A DNA stretch of 57,966 bases from NCBI GenBank assembly GCA_035645555.1, contig DASQMI010000061.1, positions 1 to 57,966 of the forward strand, read 5' to 3'. The position numbers and the translations under genes were made by a program. The notes below the pieces were generated by a model. The model made no database searches. It was not told the DNA's origin and worked only from the letters and a program-made list of their open reading frames with translations. The DNA comes from Lysobacter_F sp035645555. Its GTDB lineage: Bacteria; Pseudomonadota; Gammaproteobacteria; Xanthomonadales; Xanthomonadaceae. Shown one piece after another: positions 17,835 to 26,210 of the stretch (the stretch's first letter is position 1; every line of letters begins with the position of its first letter).

Positions 17835-18287
17835 ATGCGACTGTCGCCCCGCCTGCTGCGCCACGTCTTCAACCTGTGGCCGCCGTTCTGCTTCGCCGGC
17901 ATCCACGTCGCCGCGCTCGACGCGGACTGGCGCCGCGCGCGGGTCGAACTGCGGATGCGGCCATGGAACCGCAACTACGTCGGCACCCATTTCGGCGGCA
18001 GCCTGTTCGCGATGACCGACCCGTTCTGGATGCTGCTGGTCATGCACCGCCTGGGCCGGGACTACGTGGTCTGGGACAAGGCGGCGGAGGTCGAGTTCGT
18101 CAAACCCGGCCGCGGCCGGGTGCACGCCGAGTTCGTGCTGGACGAGGCGGTGCTGGACGAGCTTCGCGCGAGCACCGCGCAGGGCGCCAAGGCCCTGCGC
18201 TGGTTCGACACGGAAGTGCGCGACGCCGCCGGCGACGTCGTGTGCCGGGTACGCAAGCAGATCTATGTGCGTCGTAAGCGGACCTGA
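17835..18287 (+). CDS. DUF4442 hotdog-fold protein
   Basis: A 150-residue protein of the DUF4442 family, hotdog-fold relatives of thioesterases. Conserved blocks are FNLWPPFCFAGIHVAAL, NYVGTHFGGSLFAMTDPFW and the C-terminal CRVRKQIYVRR. The GTHFGGSLFAMTDP segment corresponds to the hotdog helix region that carries catalytic residues in PaaI-type thioesterases. A role in acyl-CoA metabolism is plausible but not shown. It stands alone between cnoX and the kinase gene. Confidence 0.85.
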   Translation: MRLSPRLLRHVFNLWPPFCFAGIHVAALDADWRRARVELRMRPWNRNYVGTHFGGSLFAMTDPFWMLLVMHRLGRDYVVWDKAAEVEFVKPGRGRVHAEFVLDEAVLDELRASTAQGAKALRWFDTEVRDAAGDVVCRVRKQIYVRRKRT

Positions 18288-18350
18288 CCCCGCCGGTGGC
18301 GGACTTGACAACCCGCGGAACGTCGGTGCGCCATCGCCCGCCGGGTCGCG

Positions 18351-18356
18351 TATGCT
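18351..18356 (+). promoter_or_regulatory. Candidate -10 element for the kinase gene
   Basis: TATGCT at 18351-18356 lies about 30 nt before the kinase start and fits a -10 element. No clear -35 lies at the normal distance; a TTGACA at 18305-18310 is too far upstream to pair with it. Confidence 0.35.
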
Positions 18357-18386
18357 GACCGTCCGCCGAGGGGAGCGGTGGAGTAC

Positions 18387-20390
18387 ATGACCCAACGCGA
18401 AGAAGAGCACGTCGACATCCTGCCGGAGATCCCGGGCTATCGCCTGCTGCGCAAGGCCAGCCAGGGCGGTATGTCGACCATCTATCTCGCCCAGCAGGTC
18501 GCCCTCGAACGCGAGGTGGCCATCAAGGTCATGCGCCCCGAGGCGCTGGCCGACGAGGTCAGCCGCCGCCGCTTCGAGAACGAGGCGCGCACCATCGCGC
18601 GCCTCGACCACCCGCACATCGTCCAGATCTACGACGTCGGCCACACCCGCGACGGCCAGTTCTACTACTCGATGCCGTACCTGCCGCGCGGCCACGTCGG
18701 CCAGCGCCAGTTCGCCCGCGACGGCTCCACCGACGAGGCCTCGATCATCTCGATCGCCCGTGCGCTGCTCGGCGCGCTCGAGTACGCCCACGGCCGCGGG
18801 GTGATCCACCGCGACGTGAAGGCCGAGAACGTGCTGTTCGACGAGCACGGCCGGCCGCTGCTGGTGGACTTCGGCATCGCCCTGCGCCGCGGCCACGGCG
18901 CGCGCGTCACCACCGCCGGGCTCGCCGTAGGCAGCACCGCCTACATGGCGCCGGAACAGGCGCGCGGCGAGGAGGTCGACGGCCGGGTCGACCTGTACGC
19001 GCTCGGCGTGCTGATCTGGGAAATGCTCACCGGCCGCCTGCCGTACGAGGCGGAGGACGCGCTGTCGATGGCGGTGAAGCACGTGCGCGATCCGATTCCG
19101 CGCCTGCCGCCGCATCTGGCGCACTGGCAGCCGTTCATGAACAAGGCGCTGGCGAAAGACCGCGACCAGCGCTTTCAGAACGCCGCGCAGATGCGGATGG
19201 CGCTGGCCACGGTGGAACGCCGCCGGCGCTGGGTGTACCTGCTGCCGTGGCGGCGCCCGCGCTCGCCGGGGGCGGCGCGGCGCTGGCGCTGGGTGGCCGC
19301 CGCCGCGCTGCTGGTCTGGGTGGTCGGCGGCGCGGTCGCATGGATGGCGCTCACCCCGCACCAGCGCAACGACTTCCTGCGCGCCGGCACCGCCGACGCC
19401 ACACCGCCGCCCAGCGATGACCCGCTCGACGCGATGCTGGCCCCGCCGCCGGAAGCGCCGGCCAAGCGCGCCGTCGCCGAGGCCCGCGAGCACATGGCGC
19501 GCAGCAACCTGACCGCACCGGCCGAGGCCAACGCCTATATCAGCACGCTGTCGGCCTGGCATCTGGACAGCGCCGATCCGGACGTGCGCGCGCTGATCGG
19601 CGACCTCGCCAACGCGCTCACCGACGAGGTCACCCGCCACCTGCGGGACGGCAACGAGAAGCGCGCCAAGGAATACTTCGACAGCGCCCGCTCGCTGCTG
19701 CTGCAGACCGGCAGCCTCGACCAGCCGGCGCACGCGCGCCTGCGTTCGGAAGTGAACAAGGCGGTACGCGCACGGGTCCAGGCGCTGGCCGCACGCCAGA
19801 AGGTGGACTTCGAGCGGGTGCGCACGCTGGCACGCGACTTCGAGCTCGGTCCGGAGCAGACGCGCAAGCTGCTCGCCAGCGCCGAAACCGCCACCGCCAA
19901 GAACGGCCGCACGGGCGACAAGGGCGGTACGCCGCGGCCGGCGCCGGGCGGCTTCCAGCTCGCCGCGCGCCCGGTATCGCGCGCCGAGTACGCGCGCTTC
20001 GCCGAGGCGACCGGACGCGCGCCGGCCCTGTGTCGCGAGCGCGCCTCGCTGCTGCGCATCGTCGCCCCGCGCAACTGGCGTACCCCCGGCTTCAGCCAGG
20101 GCGACAGCGAGCCGGTGGTGTGCGTCTCCTACGCCGATGCCGAGGCGTACGCGGAGTGGTACAGCCAGCAGACCGGTCACCGCTACCGCCTGCCGAGCGC
20201 GATCCAGGCCCGCCAGAGCGAGCCTGAGATCAGCGGCCGCGACATCTCGCTGTGGCTGCGCGACTGCGGCGCCGACTGCGTGCAGCGCCGCGCGCTCGGC
20301 ACGTCGTGGCGCAGCCGCGAAGAGTTCCGCAGCCTCGGCGCCGGCCGCGGCTACGACGACGTCGGCTTCCGCCTGGTGCGCGAGAACTGA
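18387..20390 (+). CDS. Membrane Ser/Thr protein kinase with C-terminal FGE-sulfatase-like domain
   Basis: A 667-residue protein. Residues about 17-275 form a Hanks-type kinase: a Gly-rich loop ASQGGMSTIYLA, Lys47 in VAIKVM, catalytic HRDVKAEN (D143), DFG at 161-163 and GSTAYMAPEQA. One membrane helix lies near residues 300-325, so the rest is periplasmic. Residues about 330-510 are helical and Ala/Glu-rich. The last ~150 residues resemble a formylglycine-generating-enzyme/SUMF fold (VVCVSYADAEAYAEWYSQQT, DDVGFRLVREN). Such kinases occur in Xanthomonadaceae and may sense periplasmic ligands. ATG 18387 is preferred; a GTG at 18378 is too close to GAGGGGAG. Confidence 0.9.
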   Translation: MTQREEEHVDILPEIPGYRLLRKASQGGMSTIYLAQQVALEREVAIKVMRPEALADEVSRRRFENEARTIARLDHPHIVQIYDVGHTRDGQFYYSMPYLPRGHVGQRQFARDGSTDEASIISIARALLGALEYAHGRGVIHRDVKAENVLFDEHGRPLLVDFGIALRRGHGARVTTAGLAVGSTAYMAPEQARGEEVDGRVDLYALGVLIWEMLTGRLPYEAEDALSMAVKHVRDPIPRLPPHLAHWQPFMNKALAKDRDQRFQNAAQMRMALATVERRRRWVYLLPWRRPRSPGAARRWRWVAAAALLVWVVGGAVAWMALTPHQRNDFLRAGTADATPPPSDDPLDAMLAPPPEAPAKRAVAEAREHMARSNLTAPAEANAYISTLSAWHLDSADPDVRALIGDLANALTDEVTRHLRDGNEKRAKEYFDSARSLLLQTGSLDQPAHARLRSEVNKAVRARVQALAARQKVDFERVRTLARDFELGPEQTRKLLASAETATAKNGRTGDKGGTPRPAPGGFQLAARPVSRAEYARFAEATGRAPALCRERASLLRIVAPRNWRTPGFSQGDSEPVVCVSYADAEAYAEWYSQQTGHRYRLPSAIQARQSEPEISGRDISLWLRDCGADCVQRRALGTSWRSREEFRSLGAGRGYDDVGFRLVREN

Positions 20391-20407
20391 GCCCGCGGCG
20401 CGGCCCG

Positions 20408-20413
20408 TAGAAT
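20408..20413 (+). promoter_or_regulatory. Candidate -10 for a leaderless DUF502 transcript
   Basis: TAGAAT ends 6 nt before the ATG at 20420. A transcript starting the usual 6-7 nt after a -10 would begin at or next to the A of ATG, so the mRNA would be leaderless; no ribosome binding site is seen. Confidence 0.4.
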
Positions 20414-20419
20414 GCGCCG

Positions 20420-21079
20420 ATGAGCCGCCCCCGTCCCAGCTTCCAGCGCACGCTGTTCACCGGCCTGCTCACCCTGCTGCCGTTGTGGCTGACCTGGGTG
20501 GTGGTCAAGTTCGTGTTCGTGCTGCTGTCCGACGTCGGCCGGCCGGTGGTGCATCCGCTGCTCGCCAGCCTCGCCGGCGCCGATCCGGCACTGCGCTGGC
20601 TCACCCAGCCGTGGGTGGAGACCGCCCTCGGCCTGCTGGCGACGCTGGCGGTGATCCTGGTTTCCGGGGTGATGGCGCGGCGCGTGCTGGGCCAGCGCAT
20701 CCTGCGCTGGGTCGAAAGCCTGATCGCACGCGTGCCGCTTGCCAGCGTGGTGTACACCAGCGCGCGCCAGCTGCTCGACATCCTGCAGAAGAAGCCGGAC
20801 GGCACCCAGCGCGTGGTGCTGGTCGATTTCCCGCACACCGAGATGAAGTCGATCGGCTTCGTGACCCGGGTGATCCGCGAACAGGGCACCGGGCGCGAGC
20901 TGGCGGCGGTGTACGTGCCGACCACGCCGAACCCCACGTCCGGCTACCTCGAGATCGTGCCGGTGGAGAAGATCACGCCCACCGACTGGACCGTCGACCA
21001 GGCGATGAGCTTCATCATCTCCGGCGGCGCGGTGGCGCCGGACACCATCCCGTTCTCGCCGCCGGCCGCGCCGCCATGA
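20420..21079 (+). CDS. DUF502 membrane protein
   Basis: A 219-residue inner-membrane protein of the DUF502 family with two helices (about residues 10-35 and 65-88) and a conserved soluble part: RVPLASVVYTSARQLLDIL, then DFPHTEMKSIGFVTR and VYVPTTPNPTSGYLEIVP. Homologues of LiaI/CovR type in bacteria and COV proteins in plants are known, but the function is unknown. The stop overlaps the ATG of the queuosine transporter gene (ATGA). The start is supported by the conserved N-terminus and by a candidate leaderless promoter. Confidence 0.9.
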   Translation: MSRPRPSFQRTLFTGLLTLLPLWLTWVVVKFVFVLLSDVGRPVVHPLLASLAGADPALRWLTQPWVETALGLLATLAVILVSGVMARRVLGQRILRWVESLIARVPLASVVYTSARQLLDILQKKPDGTQRVVLVDFPHTEMKSIGFVTRVIREQGTGRELAAVYVPTTPNPTSGYLEIVPVEKITPTDWTVDQAMSFIISGGAVAPDTIPFSPPAAPP

Positions 21080-21843
21080 GCCCGCTGCGCGACCGCGCCA
21101 CCGTCCTGTTCGTCGCGCTGGCAGCGTTTTTCTGCGCCAACGCGGTGCTCGCCGAGTTCATCGGCGTAAAGATCTTCGCGCTGGAAGACACGCTCGGCAT
21201 CGCGCCGCTGCAGTGGAACCTGTTCGGCCAGACCGGCTCGCTCAGCTTCACCGCCGGCACCCTGCTATGGCCGGTGGTGTTCCTGATGACCGACGTCATC
21301 AACGAGTTCTACGGCCGCCGCGGGGTGCGGCTGATCTCATGGCTGGCGGCGGCGCTCATCCTGTACGGCTTCGTGTTCGCGTTCGCGGCGATCGCGCTCG
21401 CGCCCGCCGGCTGGTGGGTGAAGGCCGCCGAGGCGCAGGGCGTGCCGGATTACCAGGCGGCATTCGCCGCGGTGTTCGGCCAGGGCCTGTGGACGATCGC
21501 CGGCTCGCTGGTCGCGTTCCTGCTCGGCCAGCTGATCGACGTGGCGGTGTTCCACCGCATCCGCCGCGCCACCGGCGAGCGCTGGGTGTGGCTGCGCGCC
21601 ACCGGCTCGACAGCGGTGTCGCAGCTGGTCGACAGCTTCGTGGTGCTGTACATCGCGTTCGTGCTCGGCCCGCAACAGTGGCCCACGTCGCTGTTCCTCG
21701 CTGTCAGCACGGTCAACTACGGCTACAAGATGCTGGCCGCGCTTGCGCTGATCCCGCTGATCTATCTGGTCCGCGCAGCGATCACCCGCTACCTGGGCCG
21801 CACGCGCGCCGCCGAGCTGCGCGGGGCCGCAGCGGCCGGTTAG
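21076..21843 (+). CDS. Queuosine precursor transporter (YhhQ/VUT family)
   Basis: A 255-residue membrane protein with about six helices. YhhQ/VUT family blocks are CANAVLAEFIGVKIFAL, LLWPVVFLMTDVINEFYGRR, GQLIDVAVFHRIRRATG and STAVSQLVDSFVVLYIAF. These transporters import preQ0/preQ1, the precursors of the tRNA base queuosine. The ATG overlaps the DUF502 stop. The N-terminal 90 residues include an extra segment (ALEDTLGIAPLQWNLFGQTG) seen in longer members of the family. Assignment to queuosine salvage is from family knowledge. Confidence 0.88.
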   Translation: MSPLRDRATVLFVALAAFFCANAVLAEFIGVKIFALEDTLGIAPLQWNLFGQTGSLSFTAGTLLWPVVFLMTDVINEFYGRRGVRLISWLAAALILYGFVFAFAAIALAPAGWWVKAAEAQGVPDYQAAFAAVFGQGLWTIAGSLVAFLLGQLIDVAVFHRIRRATGERWVWLRATGSTAVSQLVDSFVVLYIAFVLGPQQWPTSLFLAVSTVNYGYKMLAALALIPLIYLVRAAITRYLGRTRAAELRGAAAAG

Positions 21844-21940
21844 CCGACCCGGCGGCCGGCGCCGGCCTGTGACTTCCGACCGGGGCGCCCCCCGACGGGC
21901 TGCGCCATGCTCGCCGTCCCGTTGCCAGGAAGCTCCTTCC

Positions 21941-23740
21941 ATGACACTGCGTCCGCTTGCCCTCGCGCTTGCCCTGACCCTCGCTGCCGGCGCCGCGCCG
22001 GCGTTCGCCGCCGACACCCCGGCCGCAGCGGAAACCCGCAACGACAAGGCGGCGCGCCTGAACGCGCTGTACGAGCAGTACTGGGAAGAGCTGCTGAAGC
22101 TCAACCCGATCCAGGCGACGTTCCAGGGCGACCCGCGCTACAACGACCAGCTGCCCGACTTCGGCAGCGCTGAGTACCGCGCGCGGGCGCGCGAATTCAC
22201 CGAGCGCTGGCTGAAGCGGATCGAAGCGATCGGCGCGGACGGGCTCAGCGGCCAGGACCTGCTGAGCTACGAGATCTTCGTGCGCGAGGCGAGGACGTCG
22301 CTCGAAGCGGAGCGCTTCCCCGGCTGGATGATGCCGGTCAACCAGATGGGCAACATCGCGACCCTGTCGGTGCAGTTCGGTTCCGGCAAGGGCGCGCAGC
22401 CGTTCAAGACCGTCAAGGATTACGAAAACTGGCTGGCGCGCGGCAACCGGTTGCCGCAGCTGATCGATACCTCGATCGCCAACATGCGCCAGGGCATGAA
22501 GGCCGGCGTGGTGCAGCCGCGCGCGCTGATGGAGAAGGTGGTCCCGCAGCTCGACGCGCTGATCAAGGACAAGCCGGAAGAGACGCTGTTCTGGGGCCCG
22601 ATCGCGGAGATGCCGAAGGAGTTCTCGCAGGCCGATCGCGACCGCCTCACCGCGGCCTACCGCAAGGTGATCGCCGAGCAGATCATGCCGTCGTTCCGCA
22701 AGCTGCGCACGTTCATCGCCGACGAGTATCTGCCGGCCACGCGTAACACGGTCGGCCTCGACAAGCTGCCGGACGGCCAGGCGTGGTACGCGTTCAACGC
22801 CCGCAACTCGACGACGACGGACCTCACGCCCGACCAGATCCACCAGATCGGTCTGAACGAAGTGGCGCGCATCCACGGCGAGATCCGCAAGATCATGCAG
22901 CAGGTCGGCTTCAAGGGCTCGCTGCAGGAGTTCTTCCAGTTCATGCGCACTGATCCGCGCTTCACGTACAAGAGCGAGGATGAGCTGCTGAAGCACTACC
23001 GCGGGCTGGAAGCGAAGATCAACGAGAAGGTGCCGCAGCTGTTCTCGCTGACGCCGAAGGCGGGCTTCGAGATCCGTCCGGTCGAACCGTACCGCGCCAA
23101 GTCCGCGGCCGGCGGCTCGTACCAGAGCCCGAGCGAGGACGGCTCGCGCCCGGGCATCTTTTACGTCAACACCTACGACCTGCCGTCGCGCAAGACCTGG
23201 GATGCCGAGGATCTGTACCTGCACGAGGCGATCCCGGGCCACCACTTCCAGCTCGCGCTGCAGCAGGAGCTGACCAACCTGCCGAAGTTCCGCCGCTTCG
23301 GCGGCGAGACCGCGTTCATCGAGGGCTGGGGCCTGTACGCAGAATCGCTGGGCAAGGATCTCGGCGTCTACACCGACCCGTACAACTACTTCGGCTACCT
23401 GCAGAACGAGCTGTGGCGCGCGATCCGCCTCGTCGTCGACACCGGCCTGCACAGCAAGGGTTGGACCCGCGAGCAGGTCATCAAGTACATGCTCGAGAAC
23501 TCCGCGGAGAGCGAGACGCAGTCCACCGCCGAGGCCGAGCGCTACATCGCCTGGCCCGGCCAGGCGCTGGCGTACAAGATCGGCGAGCTGAAGATCAAGG
23601 AACTGCGCGCGCTCGCCGAGAAGGAACTGGGGCCGAAGTTCGACATCCGCGAGTTCCATGCCGAGGTACTGAAGGACGGCGCGGTGCCGCTCGAGGTGCT
23701 GGAGGCGAAGATCAAGCGCTGGATCGCCGGTCAGCGCTGA
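21941..23740 (+). CDS. DUF885 secreted metallopeptidase-like protein
   Basis: A 599-residue secreted protein with a signal peptide (about residues 1-24) and a DUF885 domain. The motif LHEAIPGHHFQ contains the HExxxxHH zinc-binding pattern expected for this gluzincin-like group, and the downstream FIEGWGLYAE supplies a conserved Glu. YQSPSEDGSRPGIFYVNTYD is another family block. DUF885 proteins are thought to be peptidases of the outer membrane or periplasm, with substrates unknown. ATG 21941 follows AGGAAG by 7 nt; the in-frame ATG at 21869 adds no signal peptide. A strong terminator follows the stop. Confidence 0.9.
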   Translation: MTLRPLALALALTLAAGAAPAFAADTPAAAETRNDKAARLNALYEQYWEELLKLNPIQATFQGDPRYNDQLPDFGSAEYRARAREFTERWLKRIEAIGADGLSGQDLLSYEIFVREARTSLEAERFPGWMMPVNQMGNIATLSVQFGSGKGAQPFKTVKDYENWLARGNRLPQLIDTSIANMRQGMKAGVVQPRALMEKVVPQLDALIKDKPEETLFWGPIAEMPKEFSQADRDRLTAAYRKVIAEQIMPSFRKLRTFIADEYLPATRNTVGLDKLPDGQAWYAFNARNSTTTDLTPDQIHQIGLNEVARIHGEIRKIMQQVGFKGSLQEFFQFMRTDPRFTYKSEDELLKHYRGLEAKINEKVPQLFSLTPKAGFEIRPVEPYRAKSAAGGSYQSPSEDGSRPGIFYVNTYDLPSRKTWDAEDLYLHEAIPGHHFQLALQQELTNLPKFRRFGGETAFIEGWGLYAESLGKDLGVYTDPYNYFGYLQNELWRAIRLVVDTGLHSKGWTREQVIKYMLENSAESETQSTAEAERYIAWPGQALAYKIGELKIKELRALAEKELGPKFDIREFHAEVLKDGAVPLEVLEAKIKRWIAGQR

Positions 23741-23762
23741 TCCGGGCCGGAGCCGCATGGCA

Positions 23763-23797
23763 CGAAGAGGCGGAGCGCATGCTCCGCCTCTTCGTTT
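23763..23797 (+). terminator. Rho-independent terminator after the DUF885 gene
   Basis: A perfect 14-bp stem (CGAAGAGGCGGAGC paired with GCTCCGCCTCTTCG) with a GCAT loop is followed by TTT. The stem is symmetric, though a T-run follows only on the plus strand. Confidence 0.85.
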
Positions 23798-23937
23798 GCA
23801 GCCCTGCCGACACCGCGGCGGCTGCTGACCGCGGCGCATGACCTTCGACACCCTTCCGGCCCGCCGAATCGGTCTATGTTCCGGCGGCGCCCTTCACGGG
23901 CGTCCATCCCAGACCGCCGTCAGGCCCGGAGCCCGCT

Positions 23938-26040
23938 GTGAAAAAACCGCACGTCCTGCTGTTGTCCCTCGCCATCGCCGCCGCGCTCGCCGGCTGCAAG
24001 AAGGACGACGCCCCCGCCACCCCGGATGCCACCGCGAAGTCCGGCGCGGCCGGCGACACCGGCTACACGCTCGACGAAGGCAAGCTGCCGGGCGTCAACC
24101 GCTTCCTCGCCACCGACCTGGATCCCAGCAAGGACGCGTGCGTCGACTTCGGCGCGTACGCGAACGGCAAGTGGCTGGCCGCCAACGCGATTCCGGGCGA
24201 CCGCACGTCGTGGGGCGCGTTCGAGATGCTCGACGAGCGCTCCACCGCCATCCAACGCCAGCTCGCCGAGCAGGCGGCGGCGAAGGCCAACGCCACCGGC
24301 GTGGACAAGATCGTCGGCGACTTCTGGGCGACCGGCATGGACGCGGCGAAGATCAACGCGCAAGGCATCGCCCCGCTGAAGGATCGCCTCGCCGAGATCG
24401 ACGCGATCGGCAACCCCGAAAGCATCGCCGACTACCTGCGCAAGGCATACGCGCGCGGCGATGGCGGCCTGTTCGGCTTCGGCCCCGAAGCCGACTTCAA
24501 GAATTCGGCGATGAACATCGCCTACGCCGCGCAGGGCGGACTCGGCCTGCCGGACAAGGGCTACTACTTCGACGCCGACAAGAAGGACAAGCTCGCCGCC
24601 TACGAGCAGCACGTGGCCAAGGTGCTCGAGCTTTCGGGCGTGCCGGCCGCCGACGCGGCCAAGCAGGCGAAGGACGTGGTGGCGTTCGAGACGCGGCTGG
24701 CGCGCGTGTCGAAGTCGAGCGAGGAGCTGTCGCGCGACGTCTCGCTGTACTACAACCCGGTGACGGTGGCCGAGGCCGACAAGCTGACGCCGAACTTCCC
24801 GTGGACCCGGTTCTTCGAGGCGCAGGGCATCGCGGTGCCGGAGAAGTTCTCGCTGGCGATCCCCGGCTTCCACCAGGAAGTCAGCAAGATGATCGCCGAC
24901 ACGCCGGCCGACGTATGGAAGGCCTACCTGCGCTTCCACACCGTCGATTCCGCCTCGCCGTTCCTCGCCGACGCGTTCGCGGAGGAGCACTTCAACTTCT
25001 ACAACAAGACCATGCGCGGTCAGAAGGAGATGAAGGAGCGCGGCAAGCGCGTGCTCGACACCATCGAGAACTTCACCGGCGAGGCGATGGGCCAGCTGTA
25101 CGTCAAGGTCGCGTTCCCGCCGGAATCCAAGGCGCGCATGGAGCAGCTGGTGGCGAACCTGCGCGAGGCGCTCAAGGGACGGCTCGAGAACCTCGCCTGG
25201 ATGAGCGACGAGACCAAGCAGAAGGCGATGGCCAAGTGGGCGACGTTCACGCCCAAGATCGGCTATCCGGACAAGTGGCGCGACTGGTCGGGGCTGAAGA
25301 CCGGCCGCGACAGCTACATCGGCAACGTGCTCGCCGCACGCGAGTTCAACTACCGCTGGCAGCTGTCGAAGATCGGCAAGCCGGTGGACAAGACCGAGTG
25401 GGGCATGAGCCCGCAGACGGTCAACGCCTACTACAACCCGCTGCAGAACGAGATCGTGTTCCCCGCGGCCATCCTGCAGCCGCCGTTCTTCGACCCGAAG
25501 GCCGACGATCCGCTCAACTACGGCGGCATCGGCGCGGTGATCGGCCACGAGATGATCCACGGCTACGACGACCAAGGCAGCCGCTTCGGACCTACCGGCA
25601 ACTTCGAGGTGTGGTGGACGCCCAACGACGCCAAGGCGTTCGAAAGCCTGACCGGCAAACTGATCGCCCAGTTCGACGCGTACGAGGCCAAGCCGGGCAA
25701 GAAGGTCAACGGCAAGCTGACGCTCGGCGAGAACATCGCCGACCTCGGCGGCCTGGCGGTCGCCTACGACGCGATGAAGCGCGCCACCGACGGCCAGCCG
25801 GATCCGAAGGTCGAAGGCCTGACCCGCGACCAGCGCTTCTTCCTCAACTGGGCCACGGTGTGGCGCCGCAACTTCACCCCTGAGGAGCTCGACGTGCGCC
25901 TGCAGACCGATCCGCATGCGCCGGCGAACTTCCGCGCAATGGGCGCGCCGTCGAACCTGCCGGCGTTCGCCGCGGCGTTCTCGTGCAAGCCGGGCCAGCC
26001 GATGGTGCGCGACGGCGACAAGCAGATCGTGATCTGGTGA
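23938..26040 (+). CDS. M13 family metalloendopeptidase lipoprotein (PepO-like)
   Basis: Neprilysin-family zinc peptidase of 700 residues. The signal peptide ends in a lipobox LAGC, so the protein is probably a lipoprotein anchored by Cys near residue 20. Catalytic zinc residues are intact: HEMIH (H537, E538, H541) and the Glu of GENIADLGG (E598), with the substrate-binding VNAYYNP before them and HAPANFR (His, Arg) near the C-terminus. It degrades peptides in the periplasm or at the surface. The start is GTG 23938, whose AAAAAACCGCAC opening fits MKKPHVLLLSL. A terminator follows 23 nt after the stop. The next gene is a degenerate paralogue. Confidence 0.95.
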   Translation: MKKPHVLLLSLAIAAALAGCKKDDAPATPDATAKSGAAGDTGYTLDEGKLPGVNRFLATDLDPSKDACVDFGAYANGKWLAANAIPGDRTSWGAFEMLDERSTAIQRQLAEQAAAKANATGVDKIVGDFWATGMDAAKINAQGIAPLKDRLAEIDAIGNPESIADYLRKAYARGDGGLFGFGPEADFKNSAMNIAYAAQGGLGLPDKGYYFDADKKDKLAAYEQHVAKVLELSGVPAADAAKQAKDVVAFETRLARVSKSSEELSRDVSLYYNPVTVAEADKLTPNFPWTRFFEAQGIAVPEKFSLAIPGFHQEVSKMIADTPADVWKAYLRFHTVDSASPFLADAFAEEHFNFYNKTMRGQKEMKERGKRVLDTIENFTGEAMGQLYVKVAFPPESKARMEQLVANLREALKGRLENLAWMSDETKQKAMAKWATFTPKIGYPDKWRDWSGLKTGRDSYIGNVLAAREFNYRWQLSKIGKPVDKTEWGMSPQTVNAYYNPLQNEIVFPAAILQPPFFDPKADDPLNYGGIGAVIGHEMIHGYDDQGSRFGPTGNFEVWWTPNDAKAFESLTGKLIAQFDAYEAKPGKKVNGKLTLGENIADLGGLAVAYDAMKRATDGQPDPKVEGLTRDQRFFLNWATVWRRNFTPEELDVRLQTDPHAPANFRAMGAPSNLPAFAAAFSCKPGQPMVRDGDKQIVIW

Positions 26041-26062
26041 GGCGAACGCCCCACGCAGTACC

Positions 26063-26098
26063 CACGAAGGCCCGGCCCCGCCGGGCCTTCGTGTTTTT
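26063..26098 (+). terminator. Rho-independent terminator after the M13 peptidase gene
   Basis: A 13-bp stem (CACGAAGGCCCGG / CCGGGCCTTCGTG) with a CCCCG loop is followed by five T residues. It separates the active M13 gene from its paralogue, so the two are not obligatorily cotranscribed. Confidence 0.9.
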
Positions 26099-26170
26099 GG
26101 TCACCGTGTTCGTGCGACGGACGCACGCGTGCGGCCGCGGCACAGCGCTCACGTAGCGCTTTTTCGCCGT

Positions 26171-26179
26171 TGCTACACT
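26171..26179 (+). promoter_or_regulatory. Candidate extended -10 promoter for the M13 paralogue
   Basis: TGCTACACT matches an extended -10 (TGn followed by TACACT) 31 nt before the ATG at 26211. It lies after the upstream terminator, which supports independent transcription of the paralogue. Confidence 0.45.
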
Positions 26180-26210
26180 CGGGCGCCCCGCAGTCTCCCG
26201 GTGCCTTGCG

